NCBI GenBank assembly: GCA_903919615.1
Contig: CAIXIX010000086.1
Span: 17,980 to 81,979, forward strand
DNA length: 64,000 nt
From: an uncultured Chthonomonas sp.
GTDB taxonomy: Bacteria; Armatimonadota; Chthonomonadetes; Chthonomonadales; Chthonomonadaceae
Reading direction: 5' to 3'
The position numbers and the translations under genes were made by a program. Numbering within the stretch: position 1 is the first letter of the stretch; each line of letters begins with the position of its first letter. Below are positions 44,930-54,597 of this stretch, in pieces. The notes beneath the pieces were generated by a model. That model did no database searches. It was not told the origin of the DNA and was given only the letters and a program-made list of their open reading frames with translations.

Positions 44930-47293
44930 ATGCAGGTCTCATCAGTCAAATTGAATTCTGGTCGCATCCTTCTTCGTTCTCTAGCCACCGGTGCCGCACT
45001 CATCTCAATCACTACTGCGGCGAACGCTCACGCATCTTCCAGCGATGTTAAGCCCGCTTCCGCGAAGTCCTTTGAAATAAAGGCGGGCAGCTTCTTATTG
45101 GATGGCAAGCCTATCCAGCTTATTTCTGGAGAGATCCACTATCCGCGTATTCCCCATGAGTACTGGAGACAGCGGCTTCGGATGGCGAAAGCATGCGGCT
45201 TGAATACGATCACCACTTACGTATTCTGGAATATGCACGAGCCGGAAAAAGGTAAGTTCAATTTCAAGGGTGATGCAGATGTCGCACAGTTCATAAAGAT
45301 CGCCCAGGAAGAGGGGCTGTTTGTTATCCTTCGCCCGGGGCCTTACGTTTGTGCTGAGTGGGATTTCGGCGGTTTCCCTTACTGGCTGTTGAATGAGAAG
45401 GGAATGACTGTACGCACCAGAGATCCGAAGTTTATGGAGTATACGCAGCGCTATTTTTCAGAGCTTGCAAAGCAGCTTATTCCGCTTCAGGTAGATCACG
45501 GCGGCAATATCGTGCAGGTACAGGTGGAGAACGAGTACGGCTCCAACGGCAGTGACCTGGTGTATATGGGAATGGTGAGAGACGCTCTTCTAAAGGCAGG
45601 CTTCACCGCATCCCTGTTTATGTGTGACGGCGGTTCACAGCTCGCGAACGATTATCTCGAAGGGCTGTTGCCAGGCGAGAATGGCGGCAGCGAACCCCAA
45701 ATTAAGGCCAATATCGATAAGTACTATCCAGGGGGGCCCTACTTTGTGCCAGAGCACTACCCGGGCTGGCTGGATCACTGGGGCGCGCCAATGGTGCGTG
45801 TGAGTACTGCAAGTGTGGTCCGTAGTGCTGAGCGAATGCTAAACGGCGGAATTTCGTTTAACTACTACATGTTTCATGGCGGCACCAACTTTGCGTTTAC
45901 CAACGGAGCCAACTTCGGCGGCGCCTTCGAGCCAGACATCACGAGCTACGACTATGATGCGCCAATGGATGAGGCCGGGCGAGCCACACCGAAATATATG
46001 GCGATACGTAATGTCATTGGCTCGTACTTAAAGACGCCGCTGCCAGCGGTGCCAGTGGTTAACCCTGCTATTGCGATTCCCGAGATAAAGCTTGGCATGG
46101 TGGGATCGCTCGCTGGCACATTGCCTGCGCCAGTCGTATCCGCGCATCTAAAAACCATGGAGGATCTTGGGCAAGATTACGGCTTCGTGCTCTATCGAAC
46201 AAGGCTGCATGGCCCCATTGGGGGTAAGCTTGCCATAAAGGATGTTCGGGATTATGCAATCGTTCTGCTCGATGGCAAGCGCATTGCAGTTATTGACAGG
46301 CGCCGCAAGACGACCGCACCCGAGATAACTGCTGGTACCGGAGAACACACCCTGGATATCCTGGTCGAGAACTGTGGCCGAATCAACTTCGGATCCCTGC
46401 TCACCGATAACCACAAGGGGATTACAGAATCCGTGAAGCTTGCCGGCACGGAACTGACTGGCTGGCAGATGTTCAAGCTGCCCTTTGCGAACGTTGCTAA
46501 GCTGAGGTTTGACGGACGGGACGGGGATGGTCCAACGCTCCGCCAGGGGCACTTTGAGATTTCAACGTTAGGCGACTCCTACCTGGATCTCTCCGGCTGG
46601 AATAAGGGTGTTGTTTTCGTGAACGGGCACAATCTTGGCCGGTTCTGGGGAATCGGGCCACAGCAAACTCTCTATCTGCCTGCACCGTGGCTAAAGAAGG
46701 GCGTCAACACAGTTACCGTGCTCGATCTTCTGCCTGGCGAAAAGAGGACGATTGCAGGATTGACCGAACCTCGCCTGGATGAACTGCACAAGGAAGAGGC
46801 GATCGTAAAGAAACGGTCAACTCCCCCGACGATCCCGGCGCCAATCGCTGCCGAACAGGTTGTTTCGGGCGAATTCAAGGCCGGAGATGCTCCTCAGGAT
46901 GTGAAATTCGGCCAGCGCTCCGGGCGATACGTCTGTTTCCAGGCGAAAAGTTCTTATGATGGAGACTATGCCTCCTGCGCGGAGCTTTTCCTCCTCGATG
47001 CAAACGGCAAGCCGCTCGCTCGCGATGGATGGAAGATCTACTATACCGATAGCGAAGAGACGGCGCAAGAGGATGGATCTGCAGAGAATATGATCGATGA
47101 TGATGAGGCCACGATCTGGCATTCGGTGTGGAGTGAAAACCATCCGCCGCTGCCTCATTTCGTCGTGATCGACCTGGGTAAACAGACGCAGTTTAGCGGT
47201 TTGCGATATATCTCACGAAAGGGAGACAAGCCAGCAAAGACGCGGGGCTTTGCTCTCTACGCCAGCGAGAATCCGTTTACTGCCGGCAAATAG
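44930..47293 (+). CDS. Family 35 beta-galactosidase with discoidin domain
   Basis: The 787-residue protein has a signal peptide (LATGAALISITTAANA). The barrel runs RIPHEYWRQRLRMAKACG, NTITTYVFWNMHEPEKGKF and VQVENEYGSN, whose Glu is the acid/base. The nucleophile is probably the Glu in YFVPEHYPGWLDHWG. A beta-sandwich region follows, and the C-terminal 150 residues are F5/8C-like (MIDDDEATIWHSVWSE, HFVVIDLGKQTQFSGLRY). It removes terminal galactose from glycans outside the cell. It is followed by a S10 carboxypeptidase gene at 73 bases. Confidence 0.92.
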   Translation: MQVSSVKLNSGRILLRSLATGAALISITTAANAHASSSDVKPASAKSFEIKAGSFLLDGKPIQLISGEIHYPRIPHEYWRQRLRMAKACGLNTITTYVFWNMHEPEKGKFNFKGDADVAQFIKIAQEEGLFVILRPGPYVCAEWDFGGFPYWLLNEKGMTVRTRDPKFMEYTQRYFSELAKQLIPLQVDHGGNIVQVQVENEYGSNGSDLVYMGMVRDALLKAGFTASLFMCDGGSQLANDYLEGLLPGENGGSEPQIKANIDKYYPGGPYFVPEHYPGWLDHWGAPMVRVSTASVVRSAERMLNGGISFNYYMFHGGTNFAFTNGANFGGAFEPDITSYDYDAPMDEAGRATPKYMAIRNVIGSYLKTPLPAVPVVNPAIAIPEIKLGMVGSLAGTLPAPVVSAHLKTMEDLGQDYGFVLYRTRLHGPIGGKLAIKDVRDYAIVLLDGKRIAVIDRRRKTTAPEITAGTGEHTLDILVENCGRINFGSLLTDNHKGITESVKLAGTELTGWQMFKLPFANVAKLRFDGRDGDGPTLRQGHFEISTLGDSYLDLSGWNKGVVFVNGHNLGRFWGIGPQQTLYLPAPWLKKGVNTVTVLDLLPGEKRTIAGLTEPRLDELHKEEAIVKKRSTPPTIPAPIAAEQVVSGEFKAGDAPQDVKFGQRSGRYVCFQAKSSYDGDYASCAELFLLDANGKPLARDGWKIYYTDSEETAQEDGSAENMIDDDEATIWHSVWSENHPPLPHFVVIDLGKQTQFSGLRYISRKGDKPAKTRGFALYASENPFTAGK

Positions 47294-47366
47294 CTGAAGC
47301 GCAGCCGTATCAAACCGCAACAAATTACCTGGCTGGTACGACGTACAGTTCTAAAGGATAGTTAGA

Positions 47367-48887
47367 ATGGCAGAGCAGAATCAAGGCGCAGTTAGCGCCG
47401 ACGGAAAACTTAAGACGACACTGGAGGTGGATATCTCCGGTCTTGAAGCGCAACGGAGCAAGGCTGCTGACGAATCGCTTCCCGTGGTCACCGAGCATTG
47501 CATCGCTGTGAAAGATGGCACGATTAGCTACACCGCTTGTACTGGTCGGCTTCCGTTACTCAGCGATACCGGCGAGGTTGAAGCACGCGTGTTCTTTGTC
47601 GCGTACAGCAGAACTGATGCCGGGCCATCAGAAGATAGGCCGCTGATCTTTTCGTTTAACGGTGGGCCGGGCTCCTCCTCGGTTTGGCTGCATCTAGGCG
47701 CAGTGGGGCCAAAGCGCGTTCTTATGCAGGCGGATGGCCAGATGCCTCCTCCTCCGTTTCGCCTCGAAGATAATCCGCTTACCTGGCTCGAAGATGCCGA
47801 TCTCGTGTTTATCGACCCTGTTGGAACGGGCTACAGCCGTCCAGAAAAGGCAGACGACGGTAAGAAGTACTGGGGGCTCAAGGGCGACATAGCCTCCGTC
47901 GGTCAGTTTATTACCCGGTACCTTACAAAGTACAATCGGTGGTCCTCCCCCTTGTTTCTGGTCGGAGAGAGCTACGGAACAACGCGCGCTGCCGGGCTGG
48001 CAGGATATCTGATTGAGCATGGCGTCGCATTTAACGGCATCATGTTGGTCTCGTCAATCCTTCAGTTTCAAACCGCTCAATTCCATACTGGCAACGATCT
48101 ACCCTATGTTCTTTTCCTGCCAACGTATACCGCAACAGCGTGGTACCACGGCAAACTCGGACCGGAATATCAGGCAGACCTGGAGAAGACGCTTGGTGAG
48201 GTGGAGACGTGGGCGCTCGGCGATTACTCCCGCGCTCTTGCGGCTGGGGACGCACTAAGTGTGGAGGCAACGGCCGAAATCGCAAAGCAGCTTGCGCGGT
48301 TTACCGGGCTCACAGAAAAGTACGTGTTGGACAGCAACCTGCGGATTCAGATCTTCCGATTCTGCAAAGAGCTGCTGCGAGATCAGCGAAGAACCGTTGG
48401 CAGATTGGATTCTCGATTTAAGGGGATTGATGGTTCTATCGTTACGGATGGAATTGAGTTTGATCCCAGCATGGCAGCAATTCGACCACCCTATACGGCA
48501 ACGTTTAATGATTATGTTCGTCGCCAGCTTGGCTATGAGACTGACCTGACCTACCACATTCTCGGCGGAGGAATCAAGACGCCCTGGGAGTGGGATTCTA
48601 ACAACAGCTATGTTGAGACGGGGGATGCGCTGCGTGCGGGCATGGCCCGTAATCCGCACATGAAGCTCTTTGTAGCCTCAGGATATTACGACCTTGCGAC
48701 ACCTTACTTTGCAACCGACTACACGCTAACACACCTGGGTCTCGATGAGGAGTTGCGCAGCAACATAACAACGGCGCGCTACGCCGCTGGCCATATGATG
48801 TACATCGATGTTGCAGAACTGGAGAGGTTAAAACGGGACGTCGCAGAGTTTATTCGAACCACGCTCGATGAGCATCGCGGCAACTAG
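47367..48887 (+). CDS. Serine carboxypeptidase (peptidase family S10)
   Basis: The 506-residue protein shows the oxyanion region FNGGPGSSSVWLHLGAVGP, the nucleophile Ser in VGESYGTTRAAGLAGYL, the Asp in VASGYYDLATPYFATDY and the His in AAGHMMYID. The N-terminus lacks a clear signal peptide, unlike most bacterial S10 enzymes, so it may act in the cytoplasm or use a non-standard export route. It follows GH35 on the same strand. Confidence 0.88.
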   Translation: MAEQNQGAVSADGKLKTTLEVDISGLEAQRSKAADESLPVVTEHCIAVKDGTISYTACTGRLPLLSDTGEVEARVFFVAYSRTDAGPSEDRPLIFSFNGGPGSSSVWLHLGAVGPKRVLMQADGQMPPPPFRLEDNPLTWLEDADLVFIDPVGTGYSRPEKADDGKKYWGLKGDIASVGQFITRYLTKYNRWSSPLFLVGESYGTTRAAGLAGYLIEHGVAFNGIMLVSSILQFQTAQFHTGNDLPYVLFLPTYTATAWYHGKLGPEYQADLEKTLGEVETWALGDYSRALAAGDALSVEATAEIAKQLARFTGLTEKYVLDSNLRIQIFRFCKELLRDQRRTVGRLDSRFKGIDGSIVTDGIEFDPSMAAIRPPYTATFNDYVRRQLGYETDLTYHILGGGIKTPWEWDSNNSYVETGDALRAGMARNPHMKLFVASGYYDLATPYFATDYTLTHLGLDEELRSNITTARYAAGHMMYIDVAELERLKRDVAEFIRTTLDEHRGN

Positions 48888-49326
48888 CTCGCAGTTGGGC
48901 TAGCGCGGTAAAGAAGTCGGAACGATGGTTAGCTCAGCTGTTTCGCTTCACTCTGATGGCATCATCCGATTTTCCAGTGCGGACCGGTGAAATCCACAGC
49001 GAAACGGCGACGAAGGCTCTGCCTATAAGCCAGATCGGTGACATCGCTGCACGAAGAAGTCGGCTGAAAAATATGGCCTGTTTAGATGGAGTTCCTGAAC
49101 TAGACACTGTTAAACCTGCTCCCATCACGTGGAGTGGCAAATTCTCACGAGTAAAGCGCTGCCTGGCGGAAGAGTCGCGCTGTGCTCCGGTACGATTTAC
49201 TACGGTTTACGAACTTGGTATACAGTACCCTGATTGCGGCAGGCATTAAACATGTTTTCTGACAGATCTCTTAAAATGCACTAAAGATTAATGCGGATAA
49301 ATAACATTCGCAGAAGGGCAAATACA
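48888..49326. other. Intergenic region, weak promoter candidate
   Basis: No confident gene; a plus-strand 97-codon ORF (48956-49249) has no ribosome site or motif. TTTACT (49196-49201) and TATACA (49219-49224) at 17-base spacing may be a weak promoter for the next gene. Confidence 0.35.
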
Positions 49327-49836
49327 ATGTTTATTCGAAGCTCACAGATTGCGCTGTGCGGAGCAGTTCTCCTTTCTCTTTCTGTTGGCGCCGTCCACGC
49401 TGATCCTACTGCAGATGCGCGCAAGGCAATTCAGGCACAGTACGATGTGTCTAATGCCGCAACAGTTAAAAAAGATGTGAAGGCTGCTATTTCGATCTAT
49501 ACTCCAGACCGGACTATTGTCGACTCTAAGGGGAAGAGCACCAATATGGATGTGGTAAAAGCACAGATCACCGCCATATTTGCTCAAGCTGCTTCTTTCA
49601 AGGCAAACTCCGCTATTCAAACGATCAAATTGACGAAGGACACGGCAGCGGTTCGGGTGAAGGAGCATGGCGTAGTGATTCTTCCAAATCCAACGACCAA
49701 AAAGTCAACCACACTTGTCCTTGATTCCGTTTCTGAGGATACGTGGGTGAAGACTGGCAAAGTTTGGCTTCAAAAACTTTCCAAACTCGTATCACAATCG
49801 GTTAAGCAGGACGGAAAGCCGCTTCCTGTACAGTAA
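49327..49836 (+). CDS. Secreted NTF2/SnoaL-like protein, copy 1
   Basis: 169 residues from the ATG at 49327. A signal peptide (IALCGAVLLSLSVGAVHA) precedes a domain with DARKAIQAQYDVSNAATVKKDVKAAISIY, typical of DUF4440/SnoaL-like NTF2 folds. Small-molecule binding is possible, but no function can be assigned. A close tandem paralogue lies 163 bases downstream. Confidence 0.65.
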   Translation: MFIRSSQIALCGAVLLSLSVGAVHADPTADARKAIQAQYDVSNAATVKKDVKAAISIYTPDRTIVDSKGKSTNMDVVKAQITAIFAQAASFKANSAIQTIKLTKDTAAVRVKEHGVVILPNPTTKKSTTLVLDSVSEDTWVKTGKVWLQKLSKLVSQSVKQDGKPLPVQ

Positions 49837-49999
49837 ACTCTGAGTGGTAAAAGTGATTGCAGCGCCTATACAAGCAAGCTCGAATTACTCATGAAATTCG
49901 TAATGGACAGGCGCAGCAAGCGGCGCAACTACCATACGTGAATAATGCAGGCTAGTGCGCGCTAGCGCAAAAACGACGCGAGGGGTACAGGTAATCTGG

Positions 50000-50509
50000 A
50001 TGACGAAAAAGAATGGAATCGCTGTTTTGTGTGCGATTGCAGCGCTAATACTTGGCGGCGCTGCTGCGCATGCTGATCCTGCTTCGGATGCTCGAAAGGC
50101 AATACAAGCCCAGTATGATGCAAGCAATGCAGCCGCCGCAAAGAAAAACCTTAAAGCATATATCGCAATCTACGCTCCTCAGTTTACGCGAGTAGACCCT
50201 AAGGGTAAGATCAGCGACTACAAGCGGATAAGGCAGCAGATGGCGCTCAAGTTTTCGCAGACGGCTAGTGTCAGCGGATCGACCAACGTTGCCAGCGTCA
50301 AATTAACTGGCGCCACGGCAACAGTTCACACAACGGATCACCATGTGTTTGCTTACTCTAGCCCGCAATCCGGAAGTGTACAAAAACTATCTCTGGATGT
50401 AATCGCAGACGATACATGGACTTTCTCCAATGGTGCGTGGTTGTTGACAGGCTCAAAAGCGACCAGCGAAAAGTGGTTTGTCGATGGCAAGCCAGCTCCT
50501 GCGCCATAA
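50000..50509 (+). CDS. Secreted NTF2/SnoaL-like protein, copy 2
   Basis: 169 residues from the ATG at 50000. The signal peptide is AVLCAIAALILGGAAAHA. The core DARKAIQAQYDASNAAAAKKNLKAYIAIY matches copy 1 closely, while the C-terminal half differs (SPQSGSVQ versus PNPTTKKST), so this is a diverged tandem duplicate. It is convergent with the response regulator gene (3-base gap). Confidence 0.65.
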   Translation: MTKKNGIAVLCAIAALILGGAAAHADPASDARKAIQAQYDASNAAAAKKNLKAYIAIYAPQFTRVDPKGKISDYKRIRQQMALKFSQTASVSGSTNVASVKLTGATATVHTTDHHVFAYSSPQSGSVQKLSLDVIADDTWTFSNGAWLLTGSKATSEKWFVDGKPAPAP

Positions 50510-50512
50510 GCG

Positions 50513-51211
50513 CTAGTCGTCTTGCGGTCCCCGAAACCGATAACCTACGCCAGGGATGGCAAGAATGCGCCGTGGTGACGTGAGACCCGGTTCCAGCTTG
50601 CGTCTAAGATTGCAGATGTGTACATGGACCGGTCTTACATCTGTATTTCCCGGTCCCCACACTGCCAGCAGCAGTTGTTCATACGTCATCGCTCTGTCCC
50701 GGTTCTTGACAAGCGCCTTTAACAACTCAAATTCGATTTTAGTCAAATGTAGCGGTACGTTGTCTCGCAGTACTTCCCGTTTGTCTAAGTCCATCTTGAT
50801 GAGATCCCAGCTGTACACCTGATCCGAAGCCTGCTCTTTGGCAGCGGACACTCGGCGCAATACCGCACGTATCCTTGCGATAAGCTCACCCATGTGAAAT
50901 GGCTTTGTGAGATAGTCGTCGCCACCGATCTCCAGCGCAGATACCTTTGTCTGCGGGGTGTCCGACGCGGTCACCATTATGATAGGCACGCTGTAAAGCG
51001 CTCGTAACCTGCGGCAGACCTCGATGCCATCCATGTCCGGCAGACCGATATCAAGCAGTATCATTTCAGGCAAGCCGTCTTGAGCATATTTTAGCGCCTC
51101 ACCGCCCGATCCAGCGATACGCACTGAATATCCACGTGTGGTGAGCTGGCTGGCAAGAAGCCGCTGCATGTTCACATCATCTTCAACCACAAGTATTTCA
51201 GCGTCGTTCAT
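50513..51211 (-). CDS. OmpR-family response regulator
   Basis: 232 residues from the ATG at 51211 (GGAG six bases upstream), KdpE-like. The receiver domain has VVEDDVNMQRLL, the phospho-acceptor Asp in ILLDIGLPDMDG, and a conserved Lys in DDYLTKPF. The DNA-binding winged helix ends VRPVHVHICNLRRKLEPG. It overlaps the kinase gene by 14 bases, so both are translated together. The signal is not known. Confidence 0.92.
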   Translation of the reverse strand: MNDAEILVVEDDVNMQRLLASQLTTRGYSVRIAGSGGEALKYAQDGLPEMILLDIGLPDMDGIEVCRRLRALYSVPIIMVTASDTPQTKVSALEIGGDDYLTKPFHMGELIARIRAVLRRVSAAKEQASDQVYSWDLIKMDLDKREVLRDNVPLHLTKIEFELLKALVKNRDRAMTYEQLLLAVWGPGNTDVRPVHVHICNLRRKLEPGLTSPRRILAIPGVGYRFRGPQDD

Positions 51212-52916
51212 CGTGTGCTCCACTCTCAGATTCGGACAATCCCGGCAGCTCAAACCAGAATTGAGCGCCGGTTATTCTGCCATCCAACTTAGTATTCTCT
51301 ACGCCTATCGAGCCATCATGTGCTTCGATAATTGATCGGCATATGGCCAGTCCCAGCCCCGTTCCTCCAACGGGAGACTGAGCTCTTGACCGGTAAAACT
51401 TATCGAAAATATGTCCCTGATCTTCTTCCGGCACGCCAGGGCCTGCATCAAAGATACTGAAGTTCACTGAGGAGGAGCCCCGGCCGCCCCGCAGGCTCAA
51501 TGCGGTATACGCTGGCGAATACTTCAGCGCGTTTTCCAGCAGGTTTACCACAACACTCTCAATCTGATCGGGATCGCATTCGAGCAGCAGCGGTTCATTG
51601 GGAAATTCAAGCTCCATGACCCTGGCTGCACAGAGGGCCTTCATCCGCTCCAGAGCAGAGCCGACGATGTCTGTAAGGTCGCATACCTGAAGATTTACCG
51701 GCCACGCCCGCGCCTCTATCCGGGACATTTCCAAAAGGTTTCGTACTCGTGAGCTGATGTGCTCCAGACTTTCACTGGCGTAACGGAGCGTGTCCTGAAC
51801 AGCTCCTTTGTCCTGAGTAATTGTCGGATCGAGAAGGCTGGATATCGACACCTGCAGCGATGCCAGAGGTGTGCGAAGATCGTGTGAGACATTTGCGAGG
51901 AAGTCCGACTTTAGTTTATCCGATTCCCGTAGATTCTCGTTTTGGTTTACAAGCGCCGCTGCCATCTTGTGCTGTATCTGATAGAGGCGCACAATGTATG
52001 CGGCTGCGATAGCTAACAGAAAGAGAAGTGTTGCGGAAAGTGTAGCCAGCCGCACAGCGATAGTACGCGTTGGCGCCAGTGCGATTGTCTCTGGGCGCGA
52101 TACGATTACCGCCCATCCAGGTGAAGCTGCGAAAGCATACCCAACGTCCGCTGTCACATTAGGATACATGTGCTGGCTGATGCGGGACCCTTCCTGCCGC
52201 GCGCTGGCCCGCTTGAACGATTCCAGTCCTAGAAAACTGCGGGACCTATCAGCTCCTGTGCTGGCATCAACAACTTTGCCTCTCTGGTTAATGATAAAGA
52301 GTTCGCTGCCCTGGATACCGAGGTCTCGAAGCCATTTGTCAACATCGCCAACGCGATAGCCGATAAGCAGATATCCATCCGGCGAACTCTTATCTCCTAG
52401 CGGTATTGCGACGTCGATTATTTCAGTTAGCGGCACACCGGGAAGTCGGATGCGAAATGAGTCGCCAACGTAGATGCCATGCTGTCGCTTTACGCCAGCA
52501 AACCAGCCAGTTTCAGCAGCGTGTGTTAGCGCGGTCTTTGATTCTGGGTAGGTGCAGATCTGATTGCAATTTGCATCGTAAACGGCTCCCAGTACCAGCG
52601 CTGGCACGAGATCCACTGCGTACTTAATATCCGCTTGCAGCGCTCTGGTATTGCGCGTACGCAGGTCCTGTTGAATCGGAGAATGCGTTTTTAGCTCATC
52701 TAACACAACGAGCAGGTCGGTCCACTGTTCATTTAACAAGCGCGCGCCAATTCGCGCGGCCGCTGTATTCTGATCCAATGCGTTCTGAGATCTGAGCGAT
52801 GACACGGTATCGACAGCAATCCATATGTACGTAGATGCAGCCACGAGCCAGATTGATATTAGCCAGCCAATCGACAATCTGGTAAATGGAACTGTGGGTC
52901 TCATGGTATGAGGCAT
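51198..52916 (-). CDS. Sensor histidine kinase
   Basis: About 572 residues from the ATG at 52916 (start uncertain; an ATG at 52904 and a TTG at 52958 are alternatives). The first membrane helix (WLISIWLVAASTYIWIAV) is followed by about 270 residues of extracytoplasmic sensor, possibly dCache-like (GYLLIGYRVGDVDKWL). The second helix is LATLSATLLFLLAIAAAYIV. The H box DFLANVSHDLRTPLASL and the ATP-binding domain (VVNLLENALKYSP, DAGPGVPEEDQGHIF, GTGLGLAICRSIIEAHDG) are complete. Its partner is the response regulator downstream. Confidence 0.9.
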   Translation of the reverse strand: MPHTMRPTVPFTRLSIGWLISIWLVAASTYIWIAVDTVSSLRSQNALDQNTAAARIGARLLNEQWTDLLVVLDELKTHSPIQQDLRTRNTRALQADIKYAVDLVPALVLGAVYDANCNQICTYPESKTALTHAAETGWFAGVKRQHGIYVGDSFRIRLPGVPLTEIIDVAIPLGDKSSPDGYLLIGYRVGDVDKWLRDLGIQGSELFIINQRGKVVDASTGADRSRSFLGLESFKRASARQEGSRISQHMYPNVTADVGYAFAASPGWAVIVSRPETIALAPTRTIAVRLATLSATLLFLLAIAAAYIVRLYQIQHKMAAALVNQNENLRESDKLKSDFLANVSHDLRTPLASLQVSISSLLDPTITQDKGAVQDTLRYASESLEHISSRVRNLLEMSRIEARAWPVNLQVCDLTDIVGSALERMKALCAARVMELEFPNEPLLLECDPDQIESVVVNLLENALKYSPAYTALSLRGGRGSSSVNFSIFDAGPGVPEEDQGHIFDKFYRSRAQSPVGGTGLGLAICRSIIEAHDGSIGVENTKLDGRITGAQFWFELPGLSESESGAHDERR

Positions 52917-52973
52917 TGAATAAATTTTCGTGGTGTTCTCGAAAAACAGGTTATGCAACGGGAAACTCGCAAC

Positions 52974-54062
52974 TCATCGCCAGCTTTTCGGCGAAATCTG
53001 CGGCGAAATTGTAGGAGTTCCATCAGCGCCTATCCGTGGCCATTCGTCTGTTATCGAAAAGATTACCCTGTCCAGAAGCTGAACCCGTCCCTTACCTCGG
53101 TCCGCATTGTGGTAGGCGTGGTATAGATGCCAGAGTGTTCCGTCGTGATCCTTTATGAACGCCCCGTGTCCAGGATTGACCCACGCATCGTTCGCCTTTA
53201 GTATCGGGTTGCCTCGATACTTTTCGTACGGACCAAGTATGTTTCTCGATCTCGCAACGCCTTCCGCGTAGTTGCTGGAGTAACCGCTGCCACTGTAAAA
53301 GAGATAGTACCAACCGTTGTGTTTGACCATTTCTGGCCCCTCAACGATACCGTTTTCCCATCCATCCGGCCTGCTCGTAAGCAAAACAGTTGGTGAGCTA
53401 CCTGTAGCAAACTGTTCGCCAGGCTTGGTATGCGACATCTCCTGAACGTAGATATGGCATGGCTTTCCGACCGCGTTGGCATCGTCTTTCCAGAAGAGAT
53501 AGGCTCTGCCGTCTTCATCCTCAAATAGGGTGGGATCGATCACCCCCATCTCTGCAAACTCAACCAATGGGGTGTCGGAAGTGCGATACGGCCCGGTTAT
53601 GTGTGAGGCTACAGCGCTCCCAATGCACAGCTTTCCCTGTTTGTTGCCAGAGGTGTAGAGGAGGATGTATTGCGCCCTGATTTTGTGTAATTCAGGCGCC
53701 CAGTACCTATCCTGAACCCAGGATGGAGCATTGTGAGCGTCAACGAGATGCGTAACAAAATGCCAGTGAATTAGATCGTCGGATCCCCATAATGGGCAGC
53801 ATGGCAAGTGGCCCATCGTGTGCGTCATCCAGTAATGCCCGGCATCGAGGAGAACGCCGGGATCCGGCATGTCTTGATCGTTTACCGGATTAGTGAATTG
53901 AACCATTTCGGACTTCCTCACGGCACTGGATTGAGCTTGAGCGGCGCAACGGCTGGCACTGTCGGGCCTGATGGATGTGTAAATCAACAGGGCAGTCAGG
54001 ATCGTTAACTTCAGGGCGTTTGTGAGTAAAACCTTGGTATCGCCCGATATATGGCGGCTCAT
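52974..54062 (-). CDS. Family 43 glycoside hydrolase
   Basis: The 362-residue secreted hydrolase has a signal segment (LKLTILTALLIYTSI). The first catalytic Asp lies in NDQDMPDPGVLLDAGHYWMT. Propeller segments follow: DRYWAPELHKIRAQYILLYTS, GVIDPTLFEDEDGRAYLFWKDD, VEGPEMVKHNGWYYLFYSGSGY, WVNPGHGAFIKDHDGTLWHLYHAY. GH43 enzymes remove arabinose or xylose from hemicellulose. Its ATG overlaps the zinc-ribbon gene stop (ATGA). Confidence 0.88.
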   Translation of the reverse strand: MSRHISGDTKVLLTNALKLTILTALLIYTSIRPDSASRCAAQAQSSAVRKSEMVQFTNPVNDQDMPDPGVLLDAGHYWMTHTMGHLPCCPLWGSDDLIHWHFVTHLVDAHNAPSWVQDRYWAPELHKIRAQYILLYTSGNKQGKLCIGSAVASHITGPYRTSDTPLVEFAEMGVIDPTLFEDEDGRAYLFWKDDANAVGKPCHIYVQEMSHTKPGEQFATGSSPTVLLTSRPDGWENGIVEGPEMVKHNGWYYLFYSGSGYSSNYAEGVARSRNILGPYEKYRGNPILKANDAWVNPGHGAFIKDHDGTLWHLYHAYHNADRGKGRVQLLDRVIFSITDEWPRIGADGTPTISPQISPKSWR

Positions 54063-54565
54063 GGATCCTGCCCCTCCGGCTTTGAGCGCGGCTGCGCTGG
54101 AGCTTCAACAGGGACGCCGCTGTTCTCGACGTGGCGCTGCGCCTCTTCCCATTGGGAGCGCGTTATCGATCCACCGCCTCTCAGCTGGATTCGGTCGTCC
54201 CCATCACTTGTGGTATCTGAGGTTGAGGGTTCCGGCTCAGAATCCTGGTCGTGCTCTGGTTCCTGAACTGGCGCACGCATGTTTTGTGCTCTAGGCGCCG
54301 AGAACTGAGGGATGGAAGGCAGTTGATCAGATTGACGCCGGTGTATTACAGCCCCAGCAATGAGCACCAGCAGTAATACAGCGAAGGCAATGACGCCAAC
54401 ACTATAAAAAGGACGCCCAGCAGAGCGGGGATGTGCGGCGCCTTCGGTATTTGCATGCGCAGTCTCTGCCACAAACTTCGTTCGATACTGCCTTCCACAG
54501 TTGTTGCAAAAGGCATCTTCGATCGGAGCGGGTGTGCTACATCTGGGGCAGAGCTTATGGGCCAT
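54059..54565 (-). CDS. Small membrane protein with N-terminal zinc ribbon
   Basis: The 168-residue protein has CPRCSTPAPIEDAFCNNCGRQYR, a four-cysteine zinc ribbon, at residues 6-28. A single membrane helix (VGVIAFAVLLLVLIAGAVI) and a charged, disordered tail follow. Zinc-ribbon membrane proteins of this kind are common, with unknown role. It overlaps the GH43 gene, so co-expression is likely. Confidence 0.72.
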   Translation of the reverse strand: MAHKLCPRCSTPAPIEDAFCNNCGRQYRTKFVAETAHANTEGAAHPRSAGRPFYSVGVIAFAVLLLVLIAGAVIHRRQSDQLPSIPQFSAPRAQNMRAPVQEPEHDQDSEPEPSTSDTTSDGDDRIQLRGGGSITRSQWEEAQRHVENSGVPVEAPAQPRSKPEGQDP

Positions 54566-54597
54566 CTCTAACCTAAGCGATCACAGCTTGTCGCATG

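Noticed and set aside
48956-49249. 97-codon plus-strand ORF as a gene
   Set aside because: No ribosome site, no recognisable motif, and biased composition typical of chance.
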